From PVC group bacterium (lineage in GTDB: Bacteria; Verrucomicrobiota; Kiritimatiellia; CAIKKV01; PXCX01): a stretch of 23,804 nt of DNA. A model generated the notes under the pieces. The model made no database searches, was not told the origin of the DNA, and was given only the letters and a program-made list of their open reading frames with translations. Position numbers and translations under genes: made by a program. Within the stretch, counting starts at the first letter, position 1. Each line of letters starts with the position of its first letter. The stretch is from contig PWZG01000211.1 of NCBI GenBank assembly GCA_003567575.1, positions 1-23,804 of the forward strand. Reading direction: 5' to 3'. Of this stretch, positions 16,655-23,804 are shown one piece after another.

Positions 16655-17504
16655 AAAAAGTATCATCCATGTCCATGCGCTCACCTGGCGAGCGATGGAA
16701 AGTCATGCGTCGCTCCATCGCATACCCGATTTCCGCTGTCAATTCCATCTCGGCGTGCATCACCCGGGTCATTCCCAGCGTCAGGCGGAAATCCTCAAAG
16801 TTGATACGTCTGCGCGGATCGTTCAGATGATAGTCGTTGCTTTCCCAGGCATACCCGACATTAAAACGCCAATCGCGGCTGGGCGCCAGCGAAACCATAC
16901 CGCGCGGCAACATTGCCTCGATCCGCAATGCCGGATGCGGTTGCCAAACCGAACCGAATACCGGAAACCAGCGCCGCTCAAATCCCGACCGGTACTCAAG
17001 GCCGGCCACGATGGATAGATCATCAGCCAACGCACGAACCATTGATACCGCCAGCGGTATAAAAATAGCGTCTGCCGTCATCTTTTCTCCATCGCCGAAG
17101 TAACCGGGTTTAATCGTCAAACGCGCTGACACCCCGTCATCAAAACGGCCAACCCACGTCAACGGCAGCTTCGCCATGAACAACTGGTTCGGCAAATCTA
17201 TATCACCGGAATCGACAATCCATATTCCGCGAATTCGGGATCGTACATCAATGTCGCCGAACGGCAGCCGGAAATAGGCCATGTTAGCCCGCGTACCGAG
17301 TTCCAGAAAGCCGGCCCGCCCCGAGTCCCCGACGTCCGCACGACCCAGGTAAGCGGCTTCGGCGTCAATTAACGATTCCAGGAACCGATCCATTATCTGG
17401 CAAGTTTGTCGATCCCCAACATCCGGGCGAGCCGACGCCGTGACCACCGTAGCGATCATCGCCGCCATCATCCACCCAACCAGCCATCCGTGTTTTATCT
17501 TCAT
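16623..17504 (-). CDS. Putative outer-membrane beta-barrel protein, unknown function
   Basis: From the ATG at 17504 the product has 293 residues. It begins with a basic N-terminus and a hydrophobic run to about residue 25 ending ASA, a plausible signal peptidase I site. The rest is rich in alternating polar/hydrophobic strands with aromatic residues, and the last residues are FFIRFGVAAPF. A terminal phenylalanine with alternating hydrophobics is the usual outer-membrane barrel signal. I do not recognise a named family with certainty; DUF6268-like outer-membrane proteins are one possibility. AGGAGG lies five bases before the ATG, a very strong ribosome binding site. It follows epmA by 31 nt and is probably on the efp transcript. 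Its 3' end overlaps obg by 32 bp tail to tail. Confidence 0.75.
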   Translation of the reverse strand: MKIKHGWLVGWMMAAMIATVVTASARPDVGDRQTCQIMDRFLESLIDAEAAYLGRADVGDSGRAGFLELGTRANMAYFRLPFGDIDVRSRIRGIWIVDSGDIDLPNQLFMAKLPLTWVGRFDDGVSARLTIKPGYFGDGEKMTADAIFIPLAVSMVRALADDLSIVAGLEYRSGFERRWFPVFGSVWQPHPALRIEAMLPRGMVSLAPSRDWRFNVGYAWESNDYHLNDPRRRINFEDFRLTLGMTRVMHAEMELTAEIGYAMERRMTFHRSPGERMDMDDTFFIRFGVAAPF

Positions 17505-17535
17505 CCAATCCTCCTCTGCATCAATATGATTCTTG

Positions 17536-18459
17536 TTATTCGACAGCCTCGATAAACGGACTGATATCGGCAATATCGTTGGTGCCGGCCAATAACATCA
17601 ACAGCCGATCGAATCCCAGCGCAACGCCGGCGCTCGGCGGTATCCCCGCCTCAAGCGCCTGTAAAAAAAAGTTGTCCACCGCATAGACGGTTTCACCGCG
17701 TGCCTCACGCGCCCTGGCGCAAACTTCAAACCGGCGGCGCTGTTCAGCGGCATCTGTCAACTCACTGAACGCGTTGGCCATCTCCAGACCACCGGCGTAC
17801 AGTTCCCAACGCTCCGCCACGGACGGACGCGCCGGGCGGATGCGCGCTAAAGCGGCTTCGGCTATCGGATAATCCAATAGAACGGTCGGCCGCTCACGCG
17901 GGAGTGCCGGCTCGATCTTCTCGACCAAATCCACGACAAACCGGTCTTCATCCCAATCGACGACGGGATTCCATCCGGCATGTCGTTCGAATGCTTGCGC
18001 CACCGTCATCCGTTCCCAGGGCAAAGCCAGATCTACCTCTCCGTGAACGCCCGTCAAACGCGTCGTACCCAGTACGGCCTGCGCCGTACTGATAAGTAAA
18101 TCGCGTGTTTCCTGCAACACCGTCTCGTAATCCGCATGCGCACGATACCATTCAAGCATCCAGAACTCCGGCAAATGATGCGTTCCCCGTTCAGCGGCAC
18201 GAAAACAAGGTCCCAGTTGCCACTGCCGCTCGATACCATCCGCCAGCAAACGTTTCATGTGGAACTCAGGTGACGTACGTAAATAGCCTGATCCCGCCGG
18301 AACGGCATTGATATGCGATTCCAGCGCCGGCGTTCGCAGCCATACCGGCGTCGTCACCTCCAGGTAATCGCGGGACGCAAAAAAATCCCGCAGCGCGCGC
18401 ATCGTGGCGGCGCGTAAACCGATGGCGTCAGCAATCCATCGCACGTCCGCACCCCTCAT
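17536..18459 (-). CDS. epmA: EF-P lysyltransferase EpmA (PoxA/GenX)
   Basis: This 307-residue class II lysyl-tRNA synthetase catalytic domain has no N-terminal anticodon-binding domain, as in EpmA. Motif 1 lies around FFASRDYLEVTTPVW (26-40), then TSPEFHMKR (62-70). Motif 2 is FRAAERGTHHLPEFWMLEW (86-104), and motif 3 is GVALGFDRLLMLLAG (278-292) with the ATP-binding arginine at 285. EpmA attaches (R)-beta-lysine to a conserved lysine of EF-P. efp lies immediately upstream with an ATGA overlap, which makes this role very likely. The lysine 2,3-aminomutase EpmB that supplies beta-lysine is not in this window. Confidence 0.93.
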   Translation of the reverse strand: MRGADVRWIADAIGLRAATMRALRDFFASRDYLEVTTPVWLRTPALESHINAVPAGSGYLRTSPEFHMKRLLADGIERQWQLGPCFRAAERGTHHLPEFWMLEWYRAHADYETVLQETRDLLISTAQAVLGTTRLTGVHGEVDLALPWERMTVAQAFERHAGWNPVVDWDEDRFVVDLVEKIEPALPRERPTVLLDYPIAEAALARIRPARPSVAERWELYAGGLEMANAFSELTDAAEQRRRFEVCARAREARGETVYAVDNFFLQALEAGIPPSAGVALGFDRLLMLLAGTNDIADISPFIEAVE

Positions 18460-19019
18460 CCTTTGCTGATACGATCGGCATAGGCACTGGTTCGCGTATC
18501 GATTTTAACGATGTCTCCCGTGTTTATGAATAGCGGCACCTGCAACGCAAACCCGCCTTCGATCCGCGCCTCCTTCATGACGTTCGTCGCCGTATTTCCG
18601 CGAACACCAGGCTCGGTTTCCACGATGGTCTTTTCTATAAACGTCGGCAAGGTAACATCGACAGGCTCGCCATTGTAAATCACGACCTCGACCGCCATGT
18701 CTTCGCTCAGGAAATATCGTTGATCGCCCAGTACAGACGCCGGAACGGTAATCTGGTGGTAATCCTCATCCAGAAACACACAATCATCACCCTCGGCATA
18801 AGAGTAACGCAGGGTTTTCTGCTCCATATCAGGCTTGTCGATCTTGTCGTTCGAACGGAACGTTTTACTGACCGTACCGCCACTGATCATGTTTTTCAGT
18901 CTGCAAACGTAAAGAGCCTGCCCCTTGCCAGGCTTGACAAAGTTGAATTCCGTCACGACAAATGGAACGCCGTCCATCTCTATTTTCAAACCCTTGCGTA
19001 AATCTGACGCGTTATACAT
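18456..19019 (-). CDS. efp: Translation elongation factor P
   Basis: This 187-residue EF-P has the three-domain length. The N-terminal KOW-like domain carries VKPGKGQAL at 28-36. Lys32 in the P-G-K-G loop is equivalent to the E. coli residue modified by EpmA. The C-terminal OB domain includes the G-x-x-x-x-T-A-T-x-V-x-K-E-A-x-I-E-x-G region (about 139-155) and the final GDIVKIDTRTSAYADR. EF-P relieves ribosome stalling at polyproline. The ATG at 19019 has AGGAG eight bases upstream. A strong promoter lies about 150 nt upstream, with a palindromic repeat in the leader. epmA follows with an ATGA overlap, so the factor and its modifying enzyme are made together. Confidence 0.97.
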   Translation of the reverse strand: MYNASDLRKGLKIEMDGVPFVVTEFNFVKPGKGQALYVCRLKNMISGGTVSKTFRSNDKIDKPDMEQKTLRYSYAEGDDCVFLDEDYHQITVPASVLGDQRYFLSEDMAVEVVIYNGEPVDVTLPTFIEKTIVETEPGVRGNTATNVMKEARIEGGFALQVPLFINTGDIVKIDTRTSAYADRISKG

Positions 19020-19072
19020 ATATCGAACTCCTGAACTTATTGTTTTGTGGCTTTAGCTAATGGCTTCGCCAA

Positions 19073-19105
19073 CCCTCACCCCGGCCCTCTCCCAGAGGGA
19101 GAGGG
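19073..19105. repeat. Interspersed-type palindromic repeat in the efp leader
   Basis: A CCCTCACCCCGG stretch leads into a perfect 9-bp inverted repeat, CCCTCTCCC (19085-19093) and GGGAGAGGG (19097-19105), around an AGA loop. This C/T-rich then G/A-rich form closely resembles a short palindrome I recall as scattered between genes in many bacterial genomes. It is not followed by a U tract on either strand, so it is not an intrinsic terminator. It lies between the predicted efp promoter and its ribosome binding site. Whether other copies exist in this genome cannot be seen here. Confidence 0.6.
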
Positions 19106-19176
19106 AGATCACGCGAGTGAACGGCTCACCGTTTTCTTGTTTTTTATGGCGGTTTCGTGTGTTTAAGTCACTAATT

Positions 19177-19205
19177 AGCATATATCACCGGCAGGCGGTT
19201 GTCAA
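19177..19205 (-). promoter_or_regulatory. Sigma70 promoter for efp-epmA
   Basis: On the minus strand, a perfect TTGACA (19205-19200) is followed after 17 nt by TATGCT (19182-19177). Transcription should start near 19170, giving a leader of about 150 nt that contains the palindrome at 19073-19105. The rest of the 225-nt gap between efp and the DUF457-like gene shows no reading frame of note. Confidence 0.7.
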
Positions 19206-19244
19206 GAAAAACGGCGGAAAAGCATCCGTAACAACATCCGATGT

Positions 19245-20177
19245 TCAATCCCTACCGATACCGGAAAGCCACCGGATACCGATAACCGGTAGCGCGACAC
19301 CGAAGAACAGCAGGCGCGGCAAAGTGTATGCGAGATCGGGGCCGGCGGCGCGCGACAGGTTCCAGAAGATCAACAACAAGCTGGTCCAGACAAAGGTCGC
19401 GTTGGCAAAAGGACTCATGGCATGTAACCGCTGCAAGCCCGGGATACGCCGTCGCGACAGGGGATACCACAAACTCGAACCCATGAATCCCAGTTGATCA
19501 GCCAGGACGTGCGACGCGTAAGCCGCCAAACCAATGGCGCCGGCCGTCAAACCCCATACCGCTGCAACCGTCAGGCCTAACAACGTAGCCAGCACCAAAC
19601 TGTGCGAACGGCTGCGATGCCACGGGATAAATTCAACCCGGATGCGACCATCCGGTTGCGGCCGCATTTCCAGCGCCGGCCCATCGAGAATGTCGACCGT
19701 GATCTCGGCAAGGTAGGCGGGGAAAACGACGGCGTTCGTGGCCATGACCGCCGTTGCGGCCGCGCGTGGCGCCGGACTGACCACGGTTTGCGATGTGGAG
19801 ACCACCGGTCCGATGGTAACTATGACCTCGCTGCGGGAAGGATCGAAACGCACACGGTATTGACGCCAGGCATTGCCCCCCATGGGCACGGTATTGAGTT
19901 TAATTGAAACCGGTTTTCCAAGCGCTGCCGCGCTGTCGGCCGTTGCAGCGACGGCAACGGCAACCGGCGCCGGATCCGGCGTGACGGCATCAGGCGCAAT
20001 CTCGCGATCGTGACGATACAAAAAACGCAGAAACTTGAAATCCACGGTATCCGGCAAAAGCGCGGCAGCGCCGCCCAGCACAAAATACCACGGCACACCG
20101 GCCGCGCCCGCATTCACCGCCGCCGGAAAAAAAGCGGTCACGGCCAAGCCGCCTGCGAAATGGGTAAAGCCTTTCAT
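19245..20177 (-). CDS. DUF457/YdjM-like membrane-bound putative metal-dependent hydrolase with large insertion
   Basis: From the ATG at 20177 the protein has 310 residues. It shows the pattern of the DUF457/YdjM family of inner-membrane putative metal-dependent hydrolases. The blocks are FTHFAGG near the start (4-10), LLPDTVDF (40-47), HRSRSHS (187-193) and YASHVLADQLG (220-230), with helices at about 10-42, 195-225, 260-275 and 286-302. The histidines and aspartates in these blocks would bind metal. Between the second and third blocks lies an insertion of about 125 residues (58-183), rich in alanine, valine and proline, which the short family members lack. The start is set by FTHFAGG; GGAAGG lies immediately upstream. 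An in-frame TTG at 20204 is less likely. No substrate is known for the family. Confidence 0.75.
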   Translation of the reverse strand: MKGFTHFAGGLAVTAFFPAAVNAGAAGVPWYFVLGGAAALLPDTVDFKFLRFLYRHDREIAPDAVTPDPAPVAVAVAATADSAAALGKPVSIKLNTVPMGGNAWRQYRVRFDPSRSEVIVTIGPVVSTSQTVVSPAPRAAATAVMATNAVVFPAYLAEITVDILDGPALEMRPQPDGRIRVEFIPWHRSRSHSLVLATLLGLTVAAVWGLTAGAIGLAAYASHVLADQLGFMGSSLWYPLSRRRIPGLQRLHAMSPFANATFVWTSLLLIFWNLSRAAGPDLAYTLPRLLFFGVALPVIGIRWLSGIGRD

Positions 20178-20188
20178 TGCCTTCCGCA

Positions 20189-20216
20189 AGTATACCCGAA
20201 TCAATCAGCAAAACAA
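20189..20216 (-). promoter_or_regulatory. Possible promoter for the DUF457-like gene
   Basis: On the minus strand, TTGTTT (20216-20211) precedes TATACT (20194-20189) by 16 nt. The predicted start of transcription would be only about five bases before the ATG at 20177, so this implies a near-leaderless mRNA or is a chance match in AT-rich sequence. Confidence 0.25.
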
Positions 20217-20232
20217 GCGCCAAAAAAAAAGC

Positions 20233-20261
20233 TTGTATCAATGGATGGAATAAAGTATGAA
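20233..20261 (+). promoter_or_regulatory. Possible promoter for the zinc-ribbon/EIIA gene
   Basis: TTGTAT (20233-20238) and TATGAA (20256-20261) are separated by 17 nt, about 95 nt before the ATG at 20355. It is back to back with the leftward candidate at 20189-20216. A short CAAGC/GCTTG inverted repeat around an A run (20214-20235) sits between the two -35 boxes. Confidence 0.3.
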
Positions 20262-20354
20262 TTAAGGATCGCAAAAAGGAATACAGCATAATTTACGGTA
20301 AGCCGGTCGATCCCGCTAATTGACCGGAAACATGAAAGGCGGTCCATTGCTTAT

Positions 20355-21191
20355 ATGAATCCAGTCGTAAACCATCTAATCCAGTTACAGGAACTGACCC
20401 TGATTCGCGCGGAACAGAAGATCCACAAACATGAAAATCGTGTGGAAAAACTTGAAGGCGCCATCGACGATATGACAGGGCAATTGACCGCGGACGTGCG
20501 CTCCATCTTCCTGCGCTTGCAGCGGCGCAGCCCGATCGTCATCGTACCCGTATCCAACGGTATCTGTTCCGGTTGCGGCTTGAAACTGCCGATCAGTCTG
20601 GTTCAGGAAGTACGTCAGGCACCCGGCCTGACGCATTGTCCGACCTGTACGCGCATTCTGTATACGCCGTACGAACCGGTGCGTCGGCTACACGAAGCGC
20701 CCAATCGCATCAAACCCGCCAAACCCGGTATCAGCCGTTTTTCGTCACCATCGCTGATGATTCCGCGATTAAGCGGTTCCAAGCGTAATGAGGTCATCAG
20801 GGAATTGACCGACGCCATGCATGCGAATGGTTTCGTCGATAACTCGGACAAGCTTTACGAGGAGGCGTTACGACGCGAAACCATTATGAGTACCGCGGTC
20901 GATCATGGACTGGCCTTCCCGCACGTGCGCGGCATCGAAGGCGGCGCACTGACGCTGGCGATGGGAATGAGTTCCGAGGGCATCCCTTTCGACGAGGATA
21001 ACAAAACGCTGACGCATCTGGTGTTTTTCATCGTCATTCCGACAGCGGCCAACGCGTTCTACCTTAAACTGTTGGCAGGACTGACCGATGTACTGCGCAA
21101 AGCAGAGAATCGCGAAAAGCTGATGGCGGAAGAAGAGCCGGAAAAACTTTGGAAAACACTTATTAAAGTTACCCGGCCGGCGGTTTCCTGA
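20355..21191 (+). CDS. Coiled-coil/C4 zinc-ribbon protein fused to a PTS EIIA (PtsN-type) domain
   Basis: The 278-residue product has two parts. Residues 1-60 form a helical, charged coiled-coil segment. A PF02591-type C4 zinc ribbon follows, with Cys71, Cys74, Cys95 and Cys98 and the family-like phrases VIVPVSNGICSGCG and CPTCTRILY. After a basic proline-rich linker (about 115-135), residues 136-270 match the EIIA fructose/nitrogen type. GLAFPHVR contains His190, placed like the phosphorylated histidine of PtsN, followed by G-x-x-x-x-x-D and HLVFFIVIP. The EIIA part could receive phosphate from HPr/NPr and so report carbon or nitrogen state. The zinc-ribbon part of related proteins binds protein or nucleic-acid partners. 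No other PTS gene is nearby. It stands alone on its strand, convergent with smpB (22-nt gap). Confidence 0.85.
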   Translation: MNPVVNHLIQLQELTLIRAEQKIHKHENRVEKLEGAIDDMTGQLTADVRSIFLRLQRRSPIVIVPVSNGICSGCGLKLPISLVQEVRQAPGLTHCPTCTRILYTPYEPVRRLHEAPNRIKPAKPGISRFSSPSLMIPRLSGSKRNEVIRELTDAMHANGFVDNSDKLYEEALRRETIMSTAVDHGLAFPHVRGIEGGALTLAMGMSSEGIPFDEDNKTLTHLVFFIVIPTAANAFYLKLLAGLTDVLRKAENREKLMAEEEPEKLWKTLIKVTRPAVS

Positions 21192-21213
21192 GCATCCATA
21201 AGAGCCGCGGCGT

Positions 21214-21684
21214 TTAGACGAAGCGTTTCATGGCGCGACGGGCATCGCGTTCGTCGTCGGAACGGCGTAGCGCCTGCCGCTTGTCCGCCATCTGTTTGCC
21301 GCGGCAAACGCCCAATTCGACTTTAAGGTGGCGTCGCCGGAAATATGCTTTCAGCGGAACCACGGTGTATCCCTTCTGGGTCATCAAACCGATCAGGCGA
21401 TTGATTTCCTTTTTATGCAACAATAACCGGCGTTGACGGTCGGGTTCGTGATTATACCGGTTGCCGTGATCGTACGTGGCAATGCGAACACCGCACAACC
21501 ACGCTTCGCCAACGTAAATACGGACATGACCACCGGTCAGGGTTACCTGTCGCAGACGCGCCGATTTAACCTCGGTACCCTGCAACACGAGGCCGGCCTC
21601 GACACGCTCCAGCACTTCATAGTCATGGAACGCCTTGCGGTTGCTTGCAATTGGCAGGGAGCCGGATTCAATGGGACGTTTCAT
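21214..21684 (-). CDS. smpB: SsrA-binding protein SmpB
   Basis: This 156-residue SmpB has the usual length and blocks: N-R-K-A-F-H-D-Y at about 15-22, GLVLQGTEVKSARL at 31-44, R-R-L-L-L-H-K-K-E-I at about 85-94, and the GKQMADKR stretch at about 129-136. A basic tail typically enters the ribosomal mRNA path. SmpB with tmRNA rescues stalled ribosomes. The ATG at 21684 is chosen because family similarity begins right after it. An in-frame TTG at 21705 would add seven residues. No good Shine-Dalgarno is visible, so translation may depend on rpoZ, 17 nt upstream. No ssrA gene is in this window. Confidence 0.96.
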   Translation of the reverse strand: MKRPIESGSLPIASNRKAFHDYEVLERVEAGLVLQGTEVKSARLRQVTLTGGHVRIYVGEAWLCGVRIATYDHGNRYNHEPDRQRRLLLHKKEINRLIGLMTQKGYTVVPLKAYFRRRHLKVELGVCRGKQMADKRQALRRSDDERDARRAMKRFV

Positions 21685-21701
21685 CGGTAAGCACCGATAC
21701 G

Positions 21702-21935
21702 TCAACGGTTTTTACGGCCAAGGATCGCAATCGTCGAGTAATCGATTTCGGCTCGCAATTTACCCTCGGCAACTTCACGTAATGCGATATCAACGAATTC
21801 TTCATCGCGTTTCTCGGGACGAACATAAGGTCTCATTCCGGCAATCAACTGCCGCACGCGTTTCGAAATCACATTAACCAGTAAGGGAACACTGGGAATC
21901 TGGGCTTGGGCTTTGACGATAAGTTCCGGGTTCAT
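21702..21935 (-). CDS. rpoZ: DNA-directed RNA polymerase omega subunit
   Basis: This 77-residue protein is typical of omega. PSVPLLVNVISKRVRQLIAGMRPYV at about 14-38 matches the conserved helix region (L-V-x-x-x-S-K-R-x-R-Q-L). EEFVDIALREVAEGKL at about 45-60 matches the second conserved helix. Omega helps beta' folding and core assembly. The ATG at 21935 has GAGG four bases upstream. The frame stays open to 22067, but that stretch contains the groESL terminator and is not coding. It is followed by smpB and driven by a promoter embedded in the terminator hairpin upstream. Confidence 0.9.
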   Translation of the reverse strand: MNPELIVKAQAQIPSVPLLVNVISKRVRQLIAGMRPYVRPEKRDEEFVDIALREVAEGKLRAEIDYSTIAILGRKNR

Positions 21936-21965
21936 GCCACCTCGCTTAATAAACCAACACGATCG

Positions 21966-22010
21966 AAAAAAATGGGTACGGGACACAGTATATGCATCCC
22001 GCACCCATTT
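21966..22010 (-). terminator. Intrinsic terminator of groES-groEL
   Basis: On the minus strand, a 14-bp stem (arms 22010-21997 and 21983-21970) encloses a 13-nt loop and runs into seven T (21972-21966). The only imperfection is a G-U pair in the minus-strand RNA; on the plus strand it would be an A-C mismatch, so the leftward orientation is favoured. It starts 25 nt after the groEL stop. Confidence 0.88.
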
Positions 22011-22015
22011 GTCAA
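21987..22015 (-). promoter_or_regulatory. Near-consensus sigma70 promoter for rpoZ-smpB, inside the groEL terminator
   Basis: TTGACA (22015-22010) and TATACT (21992-21987) are separated by exactly 17 nt on the minus strand. The -10 lies in the terminator loop, and transcription should start near 21980, in the second arm. Transcripts from it lack the first arm and so cannot form the terminator. The leader to rpoZ would be about 45 nt. Confidence 0.7.
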
Positions 22016-22035
22016 CTATACGTTCGGCAGGTCGA

Positions 22036-23697
<1,662 letters not shown>

Positions 23698-23735
23698 TGA
23701 ATTAACTCCTTCTCAATTGTTTGGGTTGTACTCGA

Positions 23736-23804
23736 TCAGCCGATGATGCCAAGAATGTCTTCTTCGCGGATGATCTGATGTTCTACGTCGTCGATCTTGA
23801 TTTC
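23736..23804 (-). CDS. groES: Co-chaperonin GroES, C-terminal end (runs off the window)
   Basis: Only the last 22 residues and the TGA (23738-23736) are visible. They read as the GroES ending: an acidic E-I-K-I-D-D-V-E strand, then an E-E-D-I-L-G-I-I-G close, equivalent to the usual E-x-D-I-L-A-I-I end. The position 38 nt before groEL on the same strand confirms it. GroES caps the GroEL ring. Confidence 0.95.
   Translation of the reverse strand, partial: EIKIDDVEHQIIREEDILGIIG

Noticed and set aside
20214..20235. CAAGC / GCTTG inverted repeat around a run of A
   Set aside because: As a terminator the stem is only five pairs and no gene ends nearby. It is noted only as part of the divergent promoter gap.

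Overview
The window looks like ordinary chromosomal DNA of a Gram-negative bacterium of moderate GC content. Outer-membrane and periplasmic features are visible: a signal-peptide beta-barrel-like protein, an ftsQAZ cluster, and a DUF2723 glycosyltransferase with TPR repeats. The DUF2723 protein, the coiled-coil/C4 zinc-ribbon protein fused to an EIIA domain, and a strongly divergent FtsZ point to the PVC group (Verrucomicrobiota, Kiritimatiellota or Lentisphaerota). That placement is inference from gene content, not a phylogeny. I see no IS element, tRNA, rRNA or CRISPR array.

Layout. (1) 1-9263, all on the minus strand and reading leftwards from 9263: ftsQ, ftsA, ftsZ, a GtrA-type flippase, an SbcD/YhaO-like nuclease, an SbcC/YhaN-like coiled-coil ATPase, a MoxR ATPase and the N-terminus of a DUF58 protein. 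Spacing is tight, with several overlaps. (2) 9564-14920, plus strand: a DUF2723 GT-C membrane protein with TPRs, a polyprenyl-phosphate glycosyltransferase and a CPBP membrane protease. (3) 15008-16654, plus strand: rplU, rpmA and obg behind a near-consensus sigma70 promoter. (4) 16623-20177, minus strand: a DUF457/YdjM-like membrane protein, then efp-epmA followed by a putative outer-membrane barrel protein. (5) 20355-21191, plus strand: the zinc-ribbon/EIIA fusion. (6) 21214-23804, minus strand: the groES tail, groEL, rpoZ and smpB.

How the genes fit together. The right half is dominated by translation and proteostasis functions (L21, L27, Obg, EF-P with its lysylating enzyme EpmA, SmpB, GroES/EL, RNA polymerase omega). 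The left half joins cell division with an Mre11/Rad50-like DNA repair pair and a MoxR-DUF58 pair. GtrA (lipid-linked sugar flipping), the GT2 enzyme (lipid-linked sugar synthesis) and the DUF2723 GT-C enzyme (sugar transfer on the far side of the membrane) flank the same divergent promoter region and could form one envelope glycosylation route.

Most notable observations: an FtsZ that keeps the tubulin signature and the FtsA-binding tail but has lost guanine-binding and catalytic-loop residues; the zinc-ribbon/EIIA fusion; an SbcC-like ATPase with a beta-rich module where a zinc hook would sit, paired with a nuclease whose first metal motif is D-x-Q; a near-consensus rpoZ promoter built into the groESL terminator hairpin; and an interspersed-type palindrome in the predicted efp leader.
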